Shown piece after piece: positions 51,838 through 60,420 of a stretch of 64,000 nucleotides of DNA. The DNA comes from Nocardia spumae. GTDB taxonomy: Bacteria; Actinomycetota; Actinomycetes; Mycobacteriales; Mycobacteriaceae. The position numbers and the translations under genes were made by a program. Each line of letters starts with the position of its first letter. Position 1 is the first letter of the stretch. The notes under the pieces were generated by a model. The model ran no database searches. It was not told the origin of the DNA and was given only the letters and a program-made list of their open reading frames with translations. The stretch spans positions 434,001 through 498,000 of the forward strand of contig NZ_JAJFZL010000001.1 of assembly GCF_020733635.1 (NCBI RefSeq). The letters run 5' to 3'.

Positions 51838-51844
51838 CGTAAAA

Positions 51845-52750
51845 ATGCGCTCACCGCTATCCTCCCGATCCACCGGGCCGGTGTGGGGGTTCGTCGGTGT
51901 CACGGCCTTCTCCTTCACGATGCCGTTCACCCGGGCCGCCGTCGGTGGGCTCTCGCCGCTGTTCCTCGGCTCAGGGCGCGCGGTGGTCGCCGCGGTGCTG
52001 GCGGGCGTGGTCCTGACGGCCACTCGCCCCGCACCACCGTCGGGCGCGCAGTGGGGCAGGCTCGCCGTGGTGGCCGCCGGCATCGTCGTCGGCTTTCCGG
52101 TGCTCACGTCGTATGCGCTCACGGTGACGCCTGCCAGTCACGGCGCCGTTGTGGTAGCGCTTCTTCCCGCGGCCACCGCGGTAGCGGCCGTGGTCCGCAC
52201 CGGCGAGCGACCGGGGCGAGTCTTTTGGATCTGCTCCCTCGCGGGCGCGGCAGCCGCGGTCATGTTCGCGCTGATACACGGCGGCGGCCTCGGTGGCGTG
52301 CATCGTGCGGGCCTATTGCTGTTCGGTGCGGTGCTCGCGGCGGCCGTGGGCTACGCGGAAGGCGGTTTGCTCGCCCGCGAGATCGGGTCCTGGCAGACCG
52401 TGTCGTGGGCTCTGATCCTCTCGCTGCCGCTGATGCTGATGTTTGCCGGTGTGGCTGTCGTTCGTCAGCCGCCGTCGGGCACGGCCGCCGACTGGGCCTG
52501 CTTCGCCTATCTGTCGGCCGTCAGCATGTATCTCGGCTTCTTCGCCTGGTACCGCGGTCTGGCGATCGGCCCCATGGCCGGCGTCAGCCAGGTCCAGCTC
52601 GTCCAACCGGTGATGAGCATCTGCTGGGCGGCACTGATCCTCGGGGAACATGTCGGGGCGCTCACACTCGCCGGCGGGCTCGGGGTAATCGCCTGCGCCG
52701 CTGGCGCGATACGCAGCAGGCTTCGTCTCAACGGGGCCGCGGCGCGATGA
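51845..52750 (+). CDS. EamA (DMT-superfamily) transporter
   Basis: The 301-aa protein has ten hydrophobic segments in two EamA halves (FVGVTAFSFTMPFTRAAVGG; ACFAYLSAVSMYLGFFAWYR) and the typical GVSQVQLVQPVMSICWAALI. EamA proteins export amino acids or metabolites. ATG at 51845 leaves 28 bp to the divergent MocR start; an earlier ATG at 51815 would overlap the MocR start codon. MocR regulators frequently control such an exporter. A LysE-type exporter follows on the same strand. Confidence 0.87.
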   Translation: MRSPLSSRSTGPVWGFVGVTAFSFTMPFTRAAVGGLSPLFLGSGRAVVAAVLAGVVLTATRPAPPSGAQWGRLAVVAAGIVVGFPVLTSYALTVTPASHGAVVVALLPAATAVAAVVRTGERPGRVFWICSLAGAAAAVMFALIHGGGLGGVHRAGLLLFGAVLAAAVGYAEGGLLAREIGSWQTVSWALILSLPLMLMFAGVAVVRQPPSGTAADWACFAYLSAVSMYLGFFAWYRGLAIGPMAGVSQVQLVQPVMSICWAALILGEHVGALTLAGGLGVIACAAGAIRSRLRLNGAAAR

Positions 52751-52805
52751 ACATCGAACGATTTATTCCTTTGCCGGGGGACACGGCACCGGCGATCATG
52801 CAGCC

Positions 52806-53462
52806 ATGGTGATCTCGGGTGCCGCCGCGGCCGGGGTGGCGGTGACAGCTCTGGGAATGGTGCTGACTCCGGGACCGAACATGATGTATCTGGTGTCACG
52901 CAGTATCGGTCAGGGGCGCGTCGCCGGTTGGATATCGCTCGCCGGAACCGAAGTCGGGTTCGTGATCTACGTGATGATGACCAACCTGGGCCTGGCGGTC
53001 GTGTTCGTCGTGGTGCCATGGCTGTATATCGGTTGCAAGGCGGCCGGCGCGGTCTATCTGGCGTATCTGGCGTGGCAGGCGTTGCGAGCGGGTGGCCGCG
53101 GATTGTTCGAGACGCGGGTGATACCGCGCGACTCGGCCGTGAAGCTGTTCCGGATGGGACTGGTGACCAACCTGCTGAATCCGAAGGCCGTGGTGATGTA
53201 TCTGGCGCTGATCCCGCAGTTCATCGATCCGGAGCGCGGGAACGTCGTCGAGCAGGGATTCATCTTGGGCGGCTTGCACATTGCGGTCAGCACGACCGTC
53301 AACGCGCTCATCGTGCTGGCGGCGGGTGCGATCGCGGGGCTCGTCGCGACGAGGCCGCGCTGGGTGGTGTGGCAGCGCCGGGTGACCGGGACACTACTCG
53401 GGGCGGTGGCCGTGTCCCTTGCCCGGGAGGTGCCCACCCGCGCTCGCGTTCAGCCCGGGTGA
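52806..53462 (+). CDS. LysE/RhtB-family amino-acid exporter
   Basis: The 218-aa protein has six hydrophobic segments and the family signature LTPGPNMMYLVSRSIGQGR at residues ~20-38. LFRMGLVTNLLNPKAVVMYLALIPQFI, with the conserved NPK, lies in the middle. LysE family members export amino acids such as lysine, threonine or homoserine. It lies 55 bp after the EamA gene, so the two exporters may be co-expressed under the MocR regulator. It is convergent with the LuxR-type ATPase gene, with 11 bp between stops. Confidence 0.88.
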   Translation: MVISGAAAAGVAVTALGMVLTPGPNMMYLVSRSIGQGRVAGWISLAGTEVGFVIYVMMTNLGLAVVFVVVPWLYIGCKAAGAVYLAYLAWQALRAGGRGLFETRVIPRDSAVKLFRMGLVTNLLNPKAVVMYLALIPQFIDPERGNVVEQGFILGGLHIAVSTTVNALIVLAAGAIAGLVATRPRWVVWQRRVTGTLLGAVAVSLAREVPTRARVQPG

Positions 53463-53473
53463 CCGAGGCACGC

Positions 53474-56035
53474 CTAGCGTGGTCTGCGTCGTGGTGGCCT
53501 GCGCGCGGCCGCGGCGGTGACCGCGCCGCCGGCGTCGGCCGGAACGAAGGCGATGATGTCGCTTCGGGAATTGATCTGCAGTTTGTTGAATATCGAGGCG
53601 ATCTGGGCGTCGACGGTTTTGTACGAACTGCCCCGGCTGGCCGCGATCGCGGTATTGGTCCAACCCGCCGCGGCGAGGAGGGCCACGTCGTGTTCCGCGG
53701 CCGACAGCTCGTTCCATCCGGACGGGCGGTGCCGCCGAACCGGATGATCGAGGGTCAGCTTGCGCAACGACAGGGCGCCCAGCGCCAGTCGGGCCACTTC
53801 GTCGAATTCGACTCGCAGCATGGAGCCTTCGCGTTCGGCGGCGGTGAAAGCCTTGTCGCCGAGCACATCTCGCGCGGTGGCCACCGCCTGCGCGGTTTCG
53901 GTCGCGAACGGTCCGAGATTGTCGATGTGCACGCCCATCCTCCCGCGGACGGCGCGGGCTCCGCCTGCCAGATGCGCGATCTCCGCTGCCGCGCCGCGGA
54001 CCGAGTCGGCCTGGGCGCTGCGCTCGGCGCGTTCGTCGGCGATCAGCCGAGCCAGTGTCCACATCCGGAAGTGGACCGCCCAGATCGCACCCCACTGATC
54101 ACCCATGGACAGCTGAGTCGTCAGCGTGCTGCGCCCGATGGCCAGTGCTTCTCGTGGATCGCCGTGTTTGGTCAGTGCGATCGTCAAAGCCAGCTCGGCC
54201 CAAGACCGAGCCCAGCCGGCACCCGCTCGGGTGGCGCGTTCGAGATATCCCCGGGTGATCTCCAGTGCCTGTGTGCGTGTTCCGAGCAGTCCGGCCGCCA
54301 GCGCCTGGAACAACTCGCTCATCGCGGACGCGCCGGCATCGCCGGAGTCGCTGAATCGCGCACGGGCGCGGGCCAGTACCGGCACCGCATCCGGATCGCC
54401 GGCGAAGAGCAGTTGGGCGCCGCGTGCGAAGTCGACCGTCGCCGGGAGTCCGAGATCGGCCGCCGGATCGCGTCGCCACCTCGCGGTGGTCCGCTCATCC
54501 GGCAGACACAGGGCGACGCATTCGTCGAGGAGCCGCGCGGCCTCGGCGTGGACGCCCTGGCACATGGTGATCCATGCGGTGAGTGCCAGTGCGGCGGTAT
54601 GCAATTCGACCGGACGCGGCTCGATGTCCCGGGTGGTGTCCAAGGCGCGCAATGCCCAGCCACGCGCCTCCCGCAGCGATCCGGTGAAGAACGGAACCCG
54701 CAGGGCGATCAGCCCGGTCGCGATCTCGAGCCCGATCGCGGACTCCCCGGGTGTGGCGAGACTGCTGTCCATGGCGGTCAGCAGGTTGTCCCATGCCGCG
54801 CGCGCCCAGTTCAGCAGATCCTGTTCGGCGGGGCCGAACCATTGCGCGCCGGCCCGCACGACCTTGTCCCGGTAGTACCGGCGGTGCCTGGCCGCGAGCC
54901 GCTCCCACTCCCGCCCTTGCGCACGTTCACGCAGCCGCTGCTGCGCGAAGACCCGCAGCGTCTCCAACAGCGAGTAGCGGACCGCGTCGCGGGTTCGGTG
55001 CATGGTGACCAGCGAGCGATCGACCAGCCGCTCGAGCAGTCCCGCTATCTCGTCGCGGTCGATTCCGGAGCCGTCGGCATCGGTGCACACCGTCTCGATC
55101 GCTTCGAGTTCGGCACCCACCTCTCGGCGTCGTGTACCGCTGTCGTCCTCCGGGTCGTCGTCGTACCCGGCGGCGAAGACCGACAGCCGCTCGAAGAGCA
55201 CGCGTTCCTCGTCCTCGCACAGATCGAACGACCAGGCGATGACATCGTGTATGCGCCAATGCCTTCGGTCGGCTCCGGCACGGGGGCCGGGTGACCATCG
55301 CAGCCGCCGGTCGCCGTCCGCGCCACTGAGATCACGCAGGATCATCGGAAGCGGCTGCCGGCTCAGCCGCGCGGCGGCCAGCCGGAGGTACAGCGGATGG
55401 TTGTGCAGATGCCGGCAGATGGAGCCGGCGATCGCGAGGTCCTCATCTCCGGCGACGGGATGGCCGGTCAGTTCCGCCCGTGCCCGGAACAGGGTCAGTG
55501 CCTGCGCCCGCGACAGCGCCGGAACCGGCACCAATTGTTCGTCCACCCAGCCGATTCCCTCGCGGCTGGTGGCCAGCACGGTCAACCCGGGTACCGCGTC
55601 CAGCAGGCCGGTGATGACCGCGGCGGCGCCGTCGATGACATGTTCGCAGTTGTCGACCACCAGGATCGTCTGCGTACGCCGGGCGGCGTCGGTTCCGGTG
55701 AAGGTGTCGACCAGCGCGTCCCAGGTCGATCGGCTCGAGAAGTCGACATCGATGATCGAATGGGCGAGTTCCTCGGCGACGGCGGACGCATCCGAGCCGG
55801 CGGGCAACCGTGCCAGCCGCACCCAGTGCACCTGTACTCGGCTCGCCTTGTGATAGCGCTGCACCGCCTCGGTGGCCAGCCGTGTCTTACCGATACCTCC
55901 GGATCCGATCAGGGTGATCAGCCGGGTACCGGACAGGAACGACACCGCGATCGTGCCCAGCTCGCGTTCTCGTCCGACGAAATCGCTGGCCACCGTGGGG
56001 CGGGCACCGCTACGTGAAGGACGTTGTGCTGGCAC
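53474..56035 (-). CDS. LuxR-family regulator with AAA/NB-ARC-type ATPase domain
   Basis: This 853-aa protein has an N-terminal P-loop (LIGSGGIGKTRLATEA, ~residues 42-57), Walker B ILVVDNCEHV and the TSREGIG sensor-like motif. A long helical TPR-like region runs from ~330 to 740. The C-terminal LuxR HTH reads LSAAEHDVALLAAAGWTNTA followed by SYKTVDAQIASIFNKL. This is the LAL/AfsR-like group of large ATP-dependent activators. The start is GTG at 56035. Target genes are unknown: the downstream neighbour is convergent and the upstream one is a secreted protein. Confidence 0.87.
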   Translation of the reverse strand: MPAQRPSRSGARPTVASDFVGRERELGTIAVSFLSGTRLITLIGSGGIGKTRLATEAVQRYHKASRVQVHWVRLARLPAGSDASAVAEELAHSIIDVDFSSRSTWDALVDTFTGTDAARRTQTILVVDNCEHVIDGAAAVITGLLDAVPGLTVLATSREGIGWVDEQLVPVPALSRAQALTLFRARAELTGHPVAGDEDLAIAGSICRHLHNHPLYLRLAAARLSRQPLPMILRDLSGADGDRRLRWSPGPRAGADRRHWRIHDVIAWSFDLCEDEERVLFERLSVFAAGYDDDPEDDSGTRRREVGAELEAIETVCTDADGSGIDRDEIAGLLERLVDRSLVTMHRTRDAVRYSLLETLRVFAQQRLRERAQGREWERLAARHRRYYRDKVVRAGAQWFGPAEQDLLNWARAAWDNLLTAMDSSLATPGESAIGLEIATGLIALRVPFFTGSLREARGWALRALDTTRDIEPRPVELHTAALALTAWITMCQGVHAEAARLLDECVALCLPDERTTARWRRDPAADLGLPATVDFARGAQLLFAGDPDAVPVLARARARFSDSGDAGASAMSELFQALAAGLLGTRTQALEITRGYLERATRAGAGWARSWAELALTIALTKHGDPREALAIGRSTLTTQLSMGDQWGAIWAVHFRMWTLARLIADERAERSAQADSVRGAAAEIAHLAGGARAVRGRMGVHIDNLGPFATETAQAVATARDVLGDKAFTAAEREGSMLRVEFDEVARLALGALSLRKLTLDHPVRRHRPSGWNELSAAEHDVALLAAAGWTNTAIAASRGSSYKTVDAQIASIFNKLQINSRSDIIAFVPADAGGAVTAAAARRPPRRRPR

Positions 56036-56088
56036 AACCAGCAGGGTAGTCGGCCCGTCGGCAGGCGGGCCGACTCCCGCGGAATGGA

Positions 56089-56529
56089 TCAGGGCACAAC
56101 GATTTCGATGCCTTGCACCGGGAGGTTCAATCGATCGGTGGTCAGGGTGAGCGCCACCCGGCCCGGTCCGGTCGGCAGCTCGAACTGCGTCGAATGCGCT
56201 TCGAAGGAGCCGTTACCGGTGAGCACGCTCGAATAGCCGCCGGTGGCGCCGCTGTCGAGATTTCGCCAGTTCACCGCGACCCCCACCGTGCAGGGCTGCC
56301 CGAAGGTCGGCGTCCAGTTGTCGAAGGTCAGCTGACCGGAGACGGCTCCAGCCCGGTTGAACGCCGGTCCGGCGAAACTGTTCACCCCGCCCCAGCAGAT
56401 ACTTCCGAGCGTCTGCAATGTGCCGAAGCCCGTGGAGTTCGCGGTCGCCGGTCCGGCCGGTCCGGCGACCACCCCGGCGAGTGCGGCGACCGCCGCGACG
56501 CCACCGATAACCATCCTCCGAATGCGCAT
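56089..56529 (-). CDS. Secreted protein of unknown function, 146 aa
   Basis: ATG at 56529 (MRIRRMVIGGVAAVAALAGV) starts a signal peptide with cleavage near ATA-NS at residue 31. The mature ~115 residues look beta-rich with two Cys (SICWGG and QPCTVG) likely to pair. No family is recognised. It is divergent from an AraC-type regulator (184 bp), which may control it, and lies 53 bp upstream of the LuxR-ATPase gene on the same strand. Confidence 0.7.
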   Translation of the reverse strand: MRIRRMVIGGVAAVAALAGVVAGPAGPATANSTGFGTLQTLGSICWGGVNSFAGPAFNRAGAVSGQLTFDNWTPTFGQPCTVGVAVNWRNLDSGATGGYSSVLTGNGSFEAHSTQFELPTGPGRVALTLTTDRLNLPVQGIEIVVP

Positions 56530-56712
56530 ACCCTGCCTTTCCCTCACTGTCCGATCCCGGTCCTGATCCGATCGGCCGCGCGCGGCCGACACCAGCATGA
56601 CCGTCTAGGTAGACCGGTGGCATCGGTAGTTCACCAGGTCGTCGACGCACTGCGCCGGTGCAGACCGCTTGGTAGTTTCGGAGACATTCTCGAGCTGCCG
56701 AAGGGGAATGTC

Positions 56713-57666
56713 GTGGAGTCGGAGTACTGGTGGGAGGAGGAATCGTCCGAGCCCGACCAGACCCACTCGGACCGAATCGAGCACTGGCACCACTACCTTC
56801 GTACCCGGCAGGGGTCGGTCGGATTGGCGGTCGCCGAGACCGCCGGAGACTTCGCCTGGTCGACGACCGCGCAGCGGGTCGGCCGGATGCAACTCGTGCG
56901 ATTCGACTCCGACCCCGTGCACTACCGCCGAACCGCACGAGATGTGCGACGGGACGGCGACGACGGATATCGGGTGCTGATCCCGTTGCACGGGGAGTTC
57001 AAGTTCGCGCAGGGACGCTCCGCGGAGATCGTCCGGCCCGGCAGACTGGCCTTCTTCCACTGGGGTTCCCCGCTGATCATGCGTCAGGACGAGCCGCTGC
57101 GCGCGCTGATCATGACCGTCCCGGAAACGTCGGTGGATATGGCGCGCGCCGGACGGGCCCCGCTCGCGCTGAATGGACATCGGCCGTTGGTGCGGTCGCT
57201 GGTCACCCAGATCGGCCAGTTGCACACCGGCCACGGTGAGTGGACCGCAGTGGATTTCGCCGTCGCGTTCTCCAGCGCGCTCATGCTGCTCGACGGGGTG
57301 CTCAACCAGACCGCCGGGGTCGTCGCGGCCGGCAAACACGCGAACCTCGCCGCGCGAGCGCGGGAGATCATGGAGGTGCACGCCGCCGACAGCCGATTGA
57401 CCCCTGACGCCGTGGCCCGGATGTGCGACTGTTCACCGCGGACACTGCACAGCGCGTTGAAGGAATCGGCGGGCCTCGCGCCGGCCGCGCTGCTGCGTAC
57501 CATCCGGCTCGAGCGGGCACGCCGGCGGTTGTCCTCACCATTGCCGGTGGACCTGGATGCGGTCGCCCGCGAGACGGGATTCGGAACGACCCGCAGATTT
57601 CGCGAGGCGTTCCAGCGCCACTACGGCAAGAACCCGGATCAGATGCGCGCGGAGCTGTACGGGTAA
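56713..57666 (+). CDS. AraC-family transcriptional regulator
   Basis: The 317-aa protein has an N-terminal AraC-binding-like cupin region (RVLIPLHGEFKFAQG, GRLAFFHWGSPLIMR) and a C-terminal double HTH (residues ~215-315; DAVARMCDCSPRTLHSALKE and DAVARETGFGTTRRFREAFQ) ending YGKNPDQMR. GTG at 56713 is used because AAGGGGA lies five bases upstream; the frame is open far upstream but overlaps the divergent gene. The likely target is the divergent secreted protein gene or itself. Confidence 0.87.
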   Translation: MESEYWWEEESSEPDQTHSDRIEHWHHYLRTRQGSVGLAVAETAGDFAWSTTAQRVGRMQLVRFDSDPVHYRRTARDVRRDGDDGYRVLIPLHGEFKFAQGRSAEIVRPGRLAFFHWGSPLIMRQDEPLRALIMTVPETSVDMARAGRAPLALNGHRPLVRSLVTQIGQLHTGHGEWTAVDFAVAFSSALMLLDGVLNQTAGVVAAGKHANLAARAREIMEVHAADSRLTPDAVARMCDCSPRTLHSALKESAGLAPAALLRTIRLERARRRLSSPLPVDLDAVARETGFGTTRRFREAFQRHYGKNPDQMRAELYG

Positions 57667-57843
57667 CGCGCGTTTGCCAGAATGCGCCGGAATCTTGCCG
57701 AAAATCGGAGGCGTTGGCGTCTAACGTTTTTCGTACGCGCTCGGCAATGATCGCGAATCCGCTGGAGGGGAGATTCGCGCTCGGGTCGAGGCCATCGTGT
57801 CCGCGCCCGGCCGACTGCTACGGCCGCGGCCGGGTGGACCGGA

Positions 57844-58407
57844 TCAGGATCGGGGTGGGTCGTCGGCCATGCGGTACTCGCCCGCTTCGAGCCGTTCCAG
57901 CAGGCGCGCGGTCCAGTCGGTGAAGTTGCCGAACAGCCCGCTCCACAGCTCCAGCAGATCCGGTGAGTGCGGGGCCTGGTAGCGATCGGGGAATTCGGGC
58001 GCCATGGCCAGCAGGTCGTCACGGACCTCGGCGGTGGACCGGCGCTGCCGGGTCAGCAACTCGATCACGCGTGCTCTGGGCAGTGCCCGCATGAAGGCGA
58101 TACCCGCGCCGTGCTCCTCCATGTCGACGCTGGTGAGAGCCGCCTCGAGGCGTTCGAAGAATTCGATTTCGCCGGCCGGGGTCAGTTCGAACAGGGTGCG
58201 TCCGGGGCCCAGCTCGCTGTCCTCGGTGCGCACGGCGCGCAGCTTGTCCTCGGCGGTCAGCTGTTTGAGCGCGTGGTAGATCGACCCCGGCTTCACATTG
58301 GTCCAGGTGTCGGCGCGCCAGGACAGGAGTTCCCGGCGCACGGCGTATCCGTAGGTCGGCTGGCGGAGCCGGATCACTCCCAGAACGAGCAGGCGGACGG
58401 CGGACAT
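57844..58407 (-). CDS. PadR-family transcriptional regulator
   Basis: The 187-aa protein has the PadR winged helix (residues ~5-75: RLLVLGVIRLRQPTYGYAVR, SIYHALKQL) and a C-terminal helical PadR-C-like region. PadR proteins repress divergent stress or resistance genes. The divergent neighbour is a VOC/bleomycin-resistance-type gene. Two identical TCAAATTTGA palindromes in the shared promoter are probable operators. ATG at 58407. Confidence 0.88.
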   Translation of the reverse strand: MSAVRLLVLGVIRLRQPTYGYAVRRELLSWRADTWTNVKPGSIYHALKQLTAEDKLRAVRTEDSELGPGRTLFELTPAGEIEFFERLEAALTSVDMEEHGAGIAFMRALPRARVIELLTRQRRSTAEVRDDLLAMAPEFPDRYQAPHSPDLLELWSGLFGNFTDWTARLLERLEAGEYRMADDPPRS

Positions 58408-58439
58408 ATCGACTCCCTTCGTGCCGCGTCCATGCTATT

Positions 58440-58492
58440 CAAATTTGACTTCCGCAGGAAATCGCTCGTACGCTCGACTAGTCAAATTTGAT
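58440..58492. promoter_or_regulatory. Twin TCAAATTTGA operators in the PadR/VOC promoter
   Basis: Perfect 10-bp palindromes at 58440-58449 and 58483-58492 lie 43 bp apart. The extended forms TCAAATTTGACT and AGTCAAATTTGA are inverted copies. TTGACT at 58446-58451 is a good -35 with TACGCT (58470-58475) as -10, 18 bp apart, on the plus strand. The mirror TTGACT lies in the second site on the minus strand. Confidence 0.75.
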
Positions 58493-58513
58493 TACTTCGG
58501 TGCAGGAGGGGTT

Positions 58514-59206
58514 GTGGGCGCCATCTCGGTTCCGGTCCTCTGGAGTGGTGATCTCCCGGTCACCGTCGACTTCTATCGGGCGCTCGGCTACACGGTGACC
58601 TATGAGCAGACGCGGCCGTACGCCTACGGTGTGGTCGAACGCGACGGCTGCCAGGTGCATTTCGGCCCGATGCCGGAAGCGGCGGGCAGTGCGGAGGCCG
58701 CGCGCGTGGGCTGTCTGGTGATGATCGACGACGCCGGACGGTGGCACGCGGAGTTCAGCGCCGGACTGCGGGAGCGATTCGGCCGGATCCCCGGGCGCGG
58801 GACGCCGCGGATCACCCGATTCCGGCCGGGCCAGACGCGGTTCAGCGTGGTCGACCCGGCCGGTAACTCGATCATCTACATCCAGCGCGACGAACCCGAT
58901 ATCGAGTACGGCGGCTCCCGCACGCTCAGCGGTTTGGCGCGGGTGCTCGACAATGCGCGCATCCTGCGGGATTTCAAGAACGACGATGCGGCCGCCACCA
59001 GGGTGCTCGAAGTCGGGCTGCGCCGCTTCGCCTCCACCGCGACCCCACTCGACCGCGCCCGCGCCCTGGCCGTCCTCACCGAGATCCACCTGGCCGCAGG
59101 CGATTCGGCGCGCGCGGCCGACCGCCGCCGCGAGCTCGGGGCATTGCCGCTGGTCGATGCCGATCATGAGGTACTCGATGCCGAGTTCCCCGAGGTGCGC
59201 GGCTAG
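58514..59206 (+). CDS. VOC-superfamily (glyoxalase/bleomycin-resistance-like) protein
   Basis: The 230-aa protein has a VOC domain (residues 1-125: SVPVLWSGDLPVTVDFYRAL, then TRFSVVDPAGNSIIYIQRD) fused to a ~90-residue helical TPR-like tail. VOC proteins bind or modify small toxic molecules. GTG at 58514 has AGGAGG four bases upstream; the frame extends back through the operators and is not used. It is divergent from the PadR regulator and probably repressed by it, which suggests an inducible resistance function. Confidence 0.83.
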   Translation: MGAISVPVLWSGDLPVTVDFYRALGYTVTYEQTRPYAYGVVERDGCQVHFGPMPEAAGSAEAARVGCLVMIDDAGRWHAEFSAGLRERFGRIPGRGTPRITRFRPGQTRFSVVDPAGNSIIYIQRDEPDIEYGGSRTLSGLARVLDNARILRDFKNDDAAATRVLEVGLRRFASTATPLDRARALAVLTEIHLAAGDSARAADRRRELGALPLVDADHEVLDAEFPEVRG

Positions 59207-59529
59207 CGGTTCGGCCGTCCGCGTAGTGGTGGTGTCGAATCCCCCGGCCGGACAACGGCATCGGCCGATCGATCCGATGCGCGCAGCGGCCCATCCGCGA
59301 CGGCGGGAGCTCCGAATACACGATGGTGCTCGGACGAGTTGTCGGCTCGGCCGGGCGCTGTCTCGGATACGGCCGTCGTGGGAGCGGGGTGCATTGAGCC
59401 GCTTCCGGCTCCTGCGGCGGCGCCGGAACACCGGCGGGCCAGGCGAAATATCGGTCCGCTGTCGAGCGTTGTCAGTCGATCGAAGGCAGTGGTGGCGACG
59501 ACCGTCCCGGCCTCGGGAGGAGACGCGCG
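59207..59529. other. 323-bp intergenic region, no gene seen
   Basis: Open frames here are extensions of overlapping shadows. There is no hairpin, RNA gene or ribosome-binding site until GGAGGAGA just before 59530. Confidence 0.5.
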
Positions 59530-60408
59530 ATGAAAATCCGGTTCGGTGTGGGTACCAGCTCGTCGACCGCCCCGGAGGAGTTGCCCGCGGTGGTGGATCG
59601 GGCGGAGGACGCGGGGATCGACTCGCTGTGGTTGTCCGAACTCGTCTACTCCCCGGCCGTTGATCCCGTGGTGGGGATGGCCTTCGCGCTGTCACGGACG
59701 ACGCGCCTGAAGGTCGGGACCTCGGTGGCGATCCTGCCCGGCCGCCATCCCGTCCTGGTCGCCAAGCAGTTGGCGTCGCTGGCCGCATTGGCCCCCAAGC
59801 GGGTACTGCCGGTATTCGGGCTGCGCCCGGCGGGGCCCGGTGAGCAGGAGCTGTTCCCGGTCGCGGGACCGCGGGGCGCGGTCTTCGACGAATCGTTGCG
59901 GCTGTTACGCACCGTATTGCGTACCGATGACGTCGATTTCGCCGGTGACTACTTCACCGTGCGTGGCGCGAGTGTGGGCAATCGCCCGGTTCGCCCACCC
60001 GACATCTGGCTCGGCGGATGCGCACCGGGCGCCTTGCGCCGCATCGGGCGCTACGGCGACGGCTGGCTGGGGAGTTTCCTGACCCCGGCCGAGGCGGCGG
60101 CAGGGGTGGCCGCGATCAACGCGGAGGCGGCCGCGGCCGGACGGGATATCGAGCCCGACCACTTCGGCATCACCCTGCTGCTCGCGGAAAGTGGTGTCCC
60201 GGCGGAACTGTCGGCGCGGATCGGGCAGCAGCGCGCCGATCTCGATCCGGCCGATCTTATGGCCGGGAGCTGGGCGGATCTGCACCGGCTCATCGACGGC
60301 TACCTCGAAGCGGGACTGAGCAAATTCGTGGTGGTCCCGGCGGGTGGTTCGCTGACCGACGGGTTCCTGGACCGGTTCGCCGCCGAACTCCTGCCCCGGC
60401 AGAACTGA
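59530..60408 (+). CDS. LLM-class (luciferase-like), probably F420-dependent oxidoreductase
   Basis: The 292-aa TIM-barrel protein starts MKIRFGVGTSSS. It has SLWLSELVYSPAVDP, TTRLKVGTSVAILPGRHPV (the hallmark strand of F420/FMN enzymes), VFGLRPAGPGEQELF and PPDIWLGGCAPGALRRIGR. This is close to the group of LLM proteins annotated as F420-dependent in mycobacteria; the cofactor is inferred. GGAGGAGA precedes ATG 59530. It is convergent with a secreted protein gene, stops 12 bp apart. Confidence 0.87.
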   Translation: MKIRFGVGTSSSTAPEELPAVVDRAEDAGIDSLWLSELVYSPAVDPVVGMAFALSRTTRLKVGTSVAILPGRHPVLVAKQLASLAALAPKRVLPVFGLRPAGPGEQELFPVAGPRGAVFDESLRLLRTVLRTDDVDFAGDYFTVRGASVGNRPVRPPDIWLGGCAPGALRRIGRYGDGWLGSFLTPAEAAAGVAAINAEAAAAGRDIEPDHFGITLLLAESGVPAELSARIGQQRADLDPADLMAGSWADLHRLIDGYLEAGLSKFVVVPAGGSLTDGFLDRFAAELLPRQN

Positions 60409-60420
60409 CCCGGCGGACCG

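Noticed and set aside
51815..51844. Upstream ATG 51815 as start of the EamA transporter
   Set aside because: It would overlap the start codon of the divergent MocR gene and add a polar stretch not needed by the family; ATG 51845 fits better.
52928..55294. A 788-codon open frame opposite the LuxR-ATPase gene
   Set aside because: It starts inside the LysE gene, shows only Arg/Gly/Ala-rich sequence, and is a shadow of a well-supported gene.
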